Positions 7,300 through 12,110 of a stretch of 12,110 nt of DNA are shown here, in pieces. Positions within the stretch are counted from its first letter, which is position 1. Every line of letters starts with the position of its first letter. A program made the translations under genes and the position numbers. The notes under the pieces are model-generated. The model saw only the letters and a list, made by a program, of their open reading frames with translations, did not search any database and was not told the origin of the DNA. Source of the stretch: Acidimicrobiia bacterium (GTDB lineage Bacteria; Actinomycetota; Acidimicrobiia; Spongiisociales; UBA5794); the NCBI GenBank assembly GCA_030618675.1, contig JAUXCV010000029.1:1-12110 (forward strand), given 5' to 3'.

Positions 7300-7340
7300 G
7301 ATACGGAATACGGAATACGGACTACTGACTACTGACTACG
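7300..7340 (-). repeat. Inverted heptamer array after tyrosine phenol-lyase
   Basis: Units GAATACG, GACTACT and GACTACG in tandem, with one shortened six-base unit at 7300. The reverse complement is the same CGTAnTC unit as the array at 7181-7222, so the array reads in the sense of the leftward gene it follows. The three units nearest the gene carry TAG (7322, 7329 and 7336 on the + strand as CTA), one in each minus-strand frame. Confidence 0.9.
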
Positions 7341-7343
7341 CAC

Positions 7344-7368
7344 GGTGTCGACCTCGGTGGCCGACACC
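7344..7368 (-). terminator. Hairpin terminator after tyrosine phenol-lyase
   Basis: A perfect 7-bp stem (GGTGTCG at 7344-7350 with CGACACC at 7362-7368) has an 11-base loop and lies just three bases after the stop codon of the leftward gene. No T-tract follows, since the heptamer array begins there. Likely a terminator or 3'-end stabiliser of the two-gene operon. Confidence 0.55.
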
Positions 7369-7371
7369 TGC

Positions 7372-8748
7372 TCAGATCTCCTCGAACCTTGCTTGGAAGA
7401 ATCTCAACGAGTCTGGTTCGTAGGTGAACCGGAGACCGCCGATCCCGTGCCGGTTCTCGTACACCCTGATCACGGATTCGGCCGTGACGTCCATGTGCGA
7501 CTGTGTATAGACACGGCGTGGAATCGTCAACCGAACCAACTCCAGTTTCGGGTGGCGGTTCTCCCCCGTCACCGGGTCGCGTCCGGCCGACACGTTGCCC
7601 CGCTCCATGCCTCGCACTCCCGAATCCCGATAGATCGCTGCGGCCAACGCCTGGGCCGGGAAGTGATCCTGCGGAAGATGCTCGAGGATGTCTCGGGCGT
7701 TCAGAAACACGCCGTGCCCACCGATCGGCCGAACCACGGGAACTCCCGCGTCCATGAGCTTCTGCCCCAGGTAGACGACCTGGCCAACTCGCGCGCGGGC
7801 ATGGTCATCGGTCGCCACCATCTCCCGGATGCCCTCGGCGAGAGCTTCCATGTCGCGCCCGGACATTCCGCCGTAGGTGTGCAACCCCTCGAAGGCAACG
7901 AGCAGAGCCCGCGCCTGACGAGCGAGTTCCGGATCTCGAAGAGCGAGGAACCCGCCGATATTGACAAGGTTGTCCTTCTTGGACGACACGGTCGCGCCGT
8001 CCGAGTACGAGGCGATCTCTCGCACGATCTCGGCGATCGGGCGATCCGCGTAGCCCTCCTCACGCTGCTGGATGAAGTAGGCGTTCTCGAGCGCGCGGGT
8101 GGCATCGAGCATCACGTAGATGTCGTTGGCCCGGCAGTACTCGTAGACCTCGCGGATGTTCGCCATCGACGCCGGCTGGCCGCCTGCCATGTTCACGTTC
8201 GTCTCGAACGACACGTACGGAACCCGGTCGACGCCGTACTCATCGACGACCGCTCTGAGCTTGTCCATGTCGATGTTGCCCTTGAACGGGAACTCGCTGA
8301 CCGGATCATGGGCTTCGTCGACGATGACGTCGACGAAGATACCTCCCGCGTACTCCTGATGGAATCGGGTCGTCGTGAAGTACATGTTGCCGGGGATCGC
8401 ATCACCGGGCTTGATGAGGATCTGGCTGAGCAGGTGCTCGGCGCCGCGACCCTGGTGAGTCGGGATCAGCTCCTCGTATCCGTAGACGTCATGAACGGCA
8501 TCGACGAGTTTGTAGAAGCTCGTCGCCCCGGCGTACGACTCATCGCCGAGCATCATCGCCGACCACTGACGATCCGACATCGCCGAGGTGCCCGAGTCGG
8601 TCAGGAGGTCGATGTACACATCTTGAGACTTCAGCAAGAAGGTGTTGAACCCGGCTTCCTGGATCGCTCGCTCGCGATCCTCACGCGTCGTCATGGTGAT
8701 GGGTTCGACCATCTTGATCTTCCAGGGTTCCGCCCAGCTTCGCGTCAT
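7372..8748 (-). CDS. tpl: Tyrosine phenol-lyase (beta-tyrosinase)
   Basis: 458 residues, the family length. This PLP enzyme cleaves L-tyrosine to phenol, pyruvate and ammonia. Alignment from memory to the Citrobacter enzyme gives a shift of one or two residues. PLP Lys258 lies in SSKKD. Tyr72 (DESYAG), Arg101 (HQGRGAE), Asn186, Asp215 and Arg218 (LDATR) form the cofactor and proton-transfer site, and Arg406 binds the substrate carboxylate. Thr125 (YFTTTR), Met381/Arg383 (GMERG) and Phe450/Phe451 (LRFFQARF) match residues that bind the phenol ring. Tryptophanase instead has VEIG and LRHF at the last two sites. The ATG has AAAGGA nine bases upstream. The gene is 16 bp after the PLP lyase gene at 8765 and so almost surely shares its transcript. 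No membrane or export signal is seen; it should be cytoplasmic. Some tryptophanase side activity cannot be excluded. Confidence 0.9.
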   Translation of the reverse strand: MTRSWAEPWKIKMVEPITMTTREDRERAIQEAGFNTFLLKSQDVYIDLLTDSGTSAMSDRQWSAMMLGDESYAGATSFYKLVDAVHDVYGYEELIPTHQGRGAEHLLSQILIKPGDAIPGNMYFTTTRFHQEYAGGIFVDVIVDEAHDPVSEFPFKGNIDMDKLRAVVDEYGVDRVPYVSFETNVNMAGGQPASMANIREVYEYCRANDIYVMLDATRALENAYFIQQREEGYADRPIAEIVREIASYSDGATVSSKKDNLVNIGGFLALRDPELARQARALLVAFEGLHTYGGMSGRDMEALAEGIREMVATDDHARARVGQVVYLGQKLMDAGVPVVRPIGGHGVFLNARDILEHLPQDHFPAQALAAAIYRDSGVRGMERGNVSAGRDPVTGENRHPKLELVRLTIPRRVYTQSHMDVTAESVIRVYENRHGIGGLRFTYEPDSLRFFQARFEEI

Positions 8749-8764
8749 CGTGATCGTCCTTTCG

Positions 8765-10039
8765 TCAGACCGCGTCGAGCGCGGTTGAGATGTCGTGGAT
8801 CAGATCGTCGGGGTTCTCGACACCGATCGAGAGACGCACAAGCGCGCCGTTCACCCGCAACTTCTTCTTCTCGTCGGGGTCGAGACCGGCGTGCGTCATC
8901 GTCGCTGGATGCTCGACGAGCGTCTCTGTGCTCCCGAGGCTCACCGCAAGGTGAATCAGACTCAAGGAATCGATGAACCGGAACGCCTCTTCCTCGTCCC
9001 CGTCGATCCAGAACGTGACCATCGCGCCGGGCCCGTCGGCTTGCTCCTTATAGATCTCGTAGCCGGGATCTCCCTCTTCGAGAAGTCCCAGGTAGCCGAC
9101 GTCTACCACCTTGGGGTGAGAGACGAGGAACGCAGCGACCTTTCGCGCGCTTTCGGTTTCTCTTCGCATCCGCAGGTCCAGCGTCTCGAGGCTCCGCATC
9201 ATCAACCATGAGCTCAGCGGAGTCGCCATGCTCCCGAGCACGGTGCGCATCTCGGCGACGGGGTTCATCATCTCATCGCTGCCGAGGACGGCACCGCCGA
9301 TGAGATCGGAGTGACCGCCGATGTACTTCGTAGTCGAGTAGATCACGAGATCAGCACCGTGCTCTAACGGATGCTGCCAGAGTGGTCCAAGGAACGTGTT
9401 GTCGACGGCGACCGGAATCCGGCGTTCACCGTCGCTGTAGCGATCCGCGATGCGGCGAGCCATAGCGATACTGAAGAGATCGTTCGTCGGATTCGCCGGG
9501 GTCTCCATGAAGATGGCACCGAGGCGTCTCCCGTCGAGCACCGCCTCGAGGGCTACGTCGATGTCTCCCTCAGACATATCCGGCTCCCACTTCACCGTGC
9601 GGACGCCGAACTTTGGCAGGACGGCGTGGATGAAGTGGTCCGTACCGCCGTAGACCGGGGCACTATGCAGCAACACGTCGCCTGGCCGTAGATAGGAAAG
9701 CATCGTCGTCGTGATGGCAGCCATGCCGGAGGCGAAGACGAGGCCGCGTTCGGCGCCGTCCCAGAGCGTGAGTCGATTCTCGAGAATCTCCAGATCCGGA
9801 TTGTTGAGCCGGCTGTAGATGAGGCCGGGCTTCTCCCCTTCAACAACCTCGGCCGATCCCTCGGCCAGTTCGAAGAACCGTTTCCCCTCGGCGGCGGTCT
9901 TGAACACGAAGGTCGACGTCTGGAAGATCGGACTCTTGATCGCACCCTCGGACCATTCCGGTCGGTAGCCGTAGCTCATCATGAGGCTCTCGGGTGAGAG
10001 CTTCTTCCCTGCGATGGTGTCGTCGTACTCGTCTCGCAC
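8765..10039 (-). CDS. Cys/Met-metabolism PLP lyase, methionine gamma-lyase-like
   Basis: Read from GTG at 10037-10039 (GGAAGG seven bases upstream) this is 424 residues. An open frame runs on to 10201 but overlaps the divergent Lrp gene, so the longer start is unlikely. Family marks are YSRLNNP (75-81), ASGMAAI (103-109), VAVDNTF (Asp213), PLP Lys238 in STTKYIGGHSD, SLGSTETLVEHPATMTH (367-383) and carboxylate-binding Arg402. Members act on cystathionine, methionine or O-acylhomoserine. At the three sites that set cystathionine specificity in the human gamma-lyase (Glu59, Arg119, Glu339) this protein has Ile74, His135 and Val366. The Val resembles methionine gamma-lyase. However, the usual Cys of YGCT in that enzyme is Gly132 (VYGGT). 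The most likely role is gamma-elimination giving 2-oxobutyrate, ammonia and a thiol; cystathionine gamma-synthase is the usual automatic label. First gene of an operon with tyrosine phenol-lyase. Confidence 0.85.
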   Translation of the reverse strand: MRDEYDDTIAGKKLSPESLMMSYGYRPEWSEGAIKSPIFQTSTFVFKTAAEGKRFFELAEGSAEVVEGEKPGLIYSRLNNPDLEILENRLTLWDGAERGLVFASGMAAITTTMLSYLRPGDVLLHSAPVYGGTDHFIHAVLPKFGVRTVKWEPDMSEGDIDVALEAVLDGRRLGAIFMETPANPTNDLFSIAMARRIADRYSDGERRIPVAVDNTFLGPLWQHPLEHGADLVIYSTTKYIGGHSDLIGGAVLGSDEMMNPVAEMRTVLGSMATPLSSWLMMRSLETLDLRMRRETESARKVAAFLVSHPKVVDVGYLGLLEEGDPGYEIYKEQADGPGAMVTFWIDGDEEEAFRFIDSLSLIHLAVSLGSTETLVEHPATMTHAGLDPDEKKKLRVNGALVRLSIGVENPDDLIHDISTALDAV

Positions 10040-10161
10040 TGTGCTTCCTTCCGTGCGCTGTTCGTCGATACGGGTGGATCTCCGTACAGACATCCTGCTG
10101 ATCTTCCCATTGTGGGGTATCGTGCCTAGAACCGCTACCTGATCCGGAGAGGATTCGTCCA
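10040..10161. promoter_or_regulatory. Divergent promoter and probable Lrp/AsnC operator region
   Basis: This 122-bp gap separates the two-gene PLP-lyase operon (-) from the Lrp/AsnC gene (+). For the regulator gene, TTCCCA (10104-10109) and TAGAAC (10127-10132) with 17 bases between form a weak promoter, followed by GGAGAGG as ribosome site. An inverted repeat TACGG/CCGTA (10069-10073 and 10082-10086, centre spacing eight) lies on the operon side and could be a regulator half-site pair. Lrp-type regulators usually bind such shared regions, repressing themselves and switching the neighbour; the exact site here is a guess. Confidence 0.4.
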
Positions 10162-10638
10162 ATGGCCGACATACCGCATCTCGACCGTACAGATCGCGCA
10201 ATCATCGGCCTCTTGCAGGACAATGCGCGGCTCTCCAACAAGGAGCTAGCAGCCGGCGCGGGCATCGCACCGTCCACATGCTCGGAACGTATGCGGCGCT
10301 TGGAGGTACTCGGCGTCTTCTCAGGCTTCCACGCCGCCGTAGATCACCGGGTCCTGGGAATCGGGCTTCAAGCGATGATCGCCGTTCGACTCCGGCGCCA
10401 CTCGGCCGAGGAAGTGCGGACGTTCGAGCGCCATGCGAAGGCCCTCCCCGAAGTGGTCAGCCTGTCACACGTGACCGGACCGAACGACTTCCTCCTCAGG
10501 GTTGTCGTTCGCGACGCCGACCACCTCCGTGAACTCGCGGTCAGCGGATTCACCACCATGCGCGAGGTCGATCACATCGAGACGGCCCTCATCTTCGAAC
10601 ACGCGGAGAAGGGGACGTTGCCGGATTTGAGTGGATGA
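10162..10638 (+). CDS. Lrp/AsnC-family transcriptional regulator
   Basis: 158 residues, standard for the family. An N-terminal winged helix-turn-helix starts LDRTDRAIIGLLQDNAR and holds the recognition helix near 36-48 (APSTCSERMRRLE). The C-terminal RAM domain (about 66-146) includes HVTGPNDFLLRVVVRDADHL, the loop where amino-acid ligands bind at subunit contacts. These proteins form dimers to octamers on DNA and sense amino acids such as leucine, asparagine or aromatic residues. The ATG has GGAGAGGA eight bases upstream. Its divergent position beside two amino-acid-degrading lyases suggests it controls them and responds to tyrosine or methionine or a related amino acid; the ligand is inference. 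The last codon (TGA 10636-10638) overlaps the first unit of an octamer array. Confidence 0.93.
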   Translation: MADIPHLDRTDRAIIGLLQDNARLSNKELAAGAGIAPSTCSERMRRLEVLGVFSGFHAAVDHRVLGIGLQAMIAVRLRRHSAEEVRTFERHAKALPEVVSLSHVTGPNDFLLRVVVRDADHLRELAVSGFTTMREVDHIETALIFEHAEKGTLPDLSG

Positions 10639-10663
10639 GTAGCTGAGTAGCCGAGTAGCTGAG
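10637..10663 (+). repeat. Octamer tandem array at the 3' end of the Lrp gene
   Basis: Three 8-base units (GAGTAGCT, GAGTAGCC, GAGTAGCT) plus GAG start inside the TGA stop codon. TAG occurs at 10640, 10648 and 10656, one in each frame, and TGA recurs at unit joins. The unit is close to that of the array after the MMPL gene (183-214), read in that gene's sense. Confidence 0.88.
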
Positions 10664-10665
10664 GA

Positions 10666-10702
10666 AGAGTCAAGAATCACGATCGACTTGGCTCTTGACT
10701 CT
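10666..10702. terminator. Hairpin between convergent Lrp and GH13 genes
   Basis: A perfect 10-bp inverted repeat (AGAGTCAAGA at 10666-10675, TCTTGACTCT at 10693-10702) encloses a 17-base loop. It sits in a 67-bp gap between converging genes, so it can act on both. The stem is less GC-rich than the one at 140-173, and no T-tract follows. Confidence 0.6.
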
Positions 10703-10705
10703 CAA

Positions 10706-10713
10706 CTACGGAC
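10706..10713 (-). repeat. Single heptamer-family unit at the GH13 stop codon
   Basis: The minus strand reads GTCCGTAG, with the final TAG being the stop codon of the glycoside hydrolase. These eight bases are identical to part of the array after gltA (131-138), also in the sense of the upstream gene. One copy could be chance, but its placement fits the five arrays. Confidence 0.45.
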
Positions 10714-12110
10714 TGCCGGTCCCGAATCGGATCACCAGGGCGGCGAAGGGGTCGAGAGTTGGAACCGGGTGATACGGGTCCTCGGTGAGCGGTTGGACGG
10801 TGTCGGCACCAGTGATGACTTCGGCCCAGGCCGAGGCTGTTTGGGGAGGGAACGACGATTCGATGCTGTAGTCGGTCACCGGATGTCCGGAGAGATTCAA
10901 GACGGTGAGCACCTGTTCGGCCTCCCCGACACGAAGGGCCGCGAACACAGACGGGTGCCCGGTATCGAGCAGGATCGTCTCTCCGAAACGGAGCGCCGGA
11001 CTCTCGTTGCGGAACTGGATGAGGTTCCGGTAGAGCGACAAGAGCGAGTCGGGATCGCTCGTCTGGTCGGCGACATTGGCGTCGTTGAACGAGAGGTCGG
11101 GGGCCTGCCACGGCATGGCGCTTGAGAACCCCACCGCCGGTGGTTCACCGGTCCAAGCCATGGGGGTTCGGATGCCTTCGTCCGGCTTCTCCCCTTCCAT
11201 GCCGATCTCCTCCCCGTAGTAGACGAACGGAGCGCCGGGGGCCGTGAGAAGCCAGGTCGCAGCGAGATGGGCCCGCTCGGGATTGCCACCGAGTTGACTC
11301 ATGATCCGGTCCATGTCGTGATTCGTGAGGAACGGTGCGAACTGTCCTTCGGGATACGCGTCGAGGACCGCTTGCTGCGCTTCGACGAGTGGTTGCGCCT
11401 GCCACCTGGCCATCGAGTCGAGGAACGCCTCGGAGAGCGCGAACTCGAATGCGAGGTCCAGGGAGTCGGGGAGATACGAACTGATGGTCGCCGTGTCACT
11501 CCACACCTCTCCGAGGATGAGGGAATCGGGAACGACCCTGTGCATCTCGGTGCGAAAGCTGGCTAGCCATGCGCGCGTCTGCGGTGTGTCCACCTGGGTC
11601 GATCCGTCTTCGATTAGGTGTCGGGCCGCATCGAGTCGGTACCCGTCGACACCGATCTCTTCGAGCCAGAACCGGGCTACGTCGTGCATCTCCTCTGTGA
11701 CCGCATCGTTCTCGAGGTTCAGGTCGGGCATGCCCTCCCAGAAGATCCCGTAGTAGTACTCCCCCGCCTCCGGATGCCAGACCTCCTGTCCCCAGGGTCC
11801 CGGCCATCCCGGATCGTCGGCTTCCCACAGATACCAATCGACCCGATCCACGGCCCGCTCCCGGGATTCGACGAACCACGGATGATCGACCGACGAGTGG
11901 TTGATGACAAGATCGATGATGACGGCGATGCCCCTGTCGTGGGCGGCGTCGAGGAACGCCTCGAAGTCCCCCATGGTTCCGTAGTCGGGTCCGATGGCCC
12001 GGTAGTCGACCACGTCGTACCCGTGGTAGCTGGGCGAGTCGAAGATGGGCATCAGCCAGATGCCGGTGATTCCGAGGTCGGTGGACGTGGATGGGTCTCC
12101 GTCGTTGAGG
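10706..12110 (-). CDS. GH13 alpha-amylase/alpha-glucosidase family enzyme, partial (N-terminus outside window)
   Basis: 467 residues are visible. The frame stays open to the window edge (LNDGDPSTSTDLG precedes the internal ATG at 12050), so the true start is beyond the window. GH13 regions are present: DLVINHSSVDHPWF (region I, in the beta3 segment), GYRLDAARH with the Asp nucleophile (codon 11630-11632), ILGEVW with the Glu acid/base (11507-11509), and FLTNHD with the transition-state Asp (11315-11317). The VDHPWF and EGMPDLNLEN patterns, and the GEEIGMEGEKPDEGIRTPM loop, resemble the oligo-glucosidase and GH13_36-like groups. The final 85 or so residues form the beta-sandwich domain C. The enzyme hydrolyses or transfers alpha-glucosidic bonds in maltodextrins. 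Whether it is secreted cannot be judged without the N-terminus. It converges on the Lrp gene and shares no clear pathway with it. Confidence 0.93.
   Translation of the reverse strand, partial: LNDGDPSTSTDLGITGIWLMPIFDSPSYHGYDVVDYRAIGPDYGTMGDFEAFLDAAHDRGIAVIIDLVINHSSVDHPWFVESRERAVDRVDWYLWEADDPGWPGPWGQEVWHPEAGEYYYGIFWEGMPDLNLENDAVTEEMHDVARFWLEEIGVDGYRLDAARHLIEDGSTQVDTPQTRAWLASFRTEMHRVVPDSLILGEVWSDTATISSYLPDSLDLAFEFALSEAFLDSMARWQAQPLVEAQQAVLDAYPEGQFAPFLTNHDMDRIMSQLGGNPERAHLAATWLLTAPGAPFVYYGEEIGMEGEKPDEGIRTPMAWTGEPPAVGFSSAMPWQAPDLSFNDANVADQTSDPDSLLSLYRNLIQFRNESPALRFGETILLDTGHPSVFAALRVGEAEQVLTVLNLSGHPVTDYSIESSFPPQTASAWAEVITGADTVQPLTEDPYHPVPTLDPFAALVIRFGTGSP

Noticed and set aside
7181..7340. CRISPR-like repeat array
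   Set aside because: The units are seven bases with no spacers, and no cas gene is near.
7372..8748. Tryptophanase (tnaA) assignment
   Set aside because: The residues at the ring-binding sites (MER and LRFF) follow tyrosine phenol-lyase rather than the VEI and LRHF of tryptophanase.
7345..8976. A 543-residue open frame on the + strand opposite tyrosine phenol-lyase
   Set aside because: It is antisense to a gene with full catalytic residues, is rich in Arg, His and Val as shadow frames of GC-rich genes are, and shows no family motif. It also starts within the repeat-hairpin region and has no ribosome site.
10040..10201. N-terminal extension of the Cys/Met lyase by 54 residues
   Set aside because: It would overlap the divergent Lrp gene and run through the shared promoter region. 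The extension has no family similarity, and GTG 10037-10039 has an excellent ribosome site.
12050..12052. ATG as start of the GH13 gene
   Set aside because: The upstream in-frame codons to the window edge read as normal GH13 sequence just before the PIFDSPSYHGYD segment, so this Met is internal.

Overview
The window is a GC-rich bacterial chromosomal segment with dense coding on both strands. It holds ten protein genes (two cut by the window edges) and no RNA gene, insertion sequence, integrase or CRISPR array that I can see. Two starts look leaderless, the GC content is high throughout, and a short zinc-ribbon membrane protein sits beside thrS. These features suggest an actinomycete-like organism, perhaps an uncultured acidimicrobial lineage. 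That placement is inference from style and was not tested. No gap between genes exceeds 300 bases.

Layout. Positions 1-117 are the last codons of citrate synthase (+). It converges on a 905-residue MMPL/RND-type membrane exporter (215-2932, -), which lies downstream of threonyl-tRNA synthetase on the same strand (2990-4924, -). Divergent from thrS is a rightward run of three genes: a 70-residue membrane-anchored zinc-ribbon protein (5123-5335), a patatin-like phospholipase (5460-6416) and a three-helix membrane protein of unknown function (6459-7163). Next comes a leftward two-gene operon: a Cys/Met-type PLP lyase resembling methionine gamma-lyase (8765-10039, -), followed 16 bases later by tyrosine phenol-lyase (7372-8748, -). 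A divergent Lrp/AsnC regulator (10162-10638, +) sits head to head with it. The window ends inside a GH13 alpha-glucan hydrolase (10706-12110, -).

How genes work together. The clearest functional unit is 7372-10638. Two PLP enzymes cleave amino-acid side chains to give ammonia and 2-oxo acids (pyruvate plus phenol from tyrosine; probably 2-oxobutyrate plus a thiol from methionine or a related substrate). An amino-acid-responsive regulator faces them across a 122-bp promoter region. The rest is mixed housekeeping and envelope biology.

Most unusual structure. All three convergent gene junctions (118-214, 7164-7371, 10639-10705) carry short tandem arrays with 7- or 8-base units built around CGTARTC or GAGTAGCY; none of the tandem or divergent junctions does. 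Each array reads in the sense of the gene it follows. Several overlap that gene's stop codon. Because the unit contains TAG or TAA and its length is not a multiple of three, every array places stop codons in all three frames. They lie next to hairpins that look like terminators. This looks like a recurrent gene-end element family and is the main candidate here for something undescribed.
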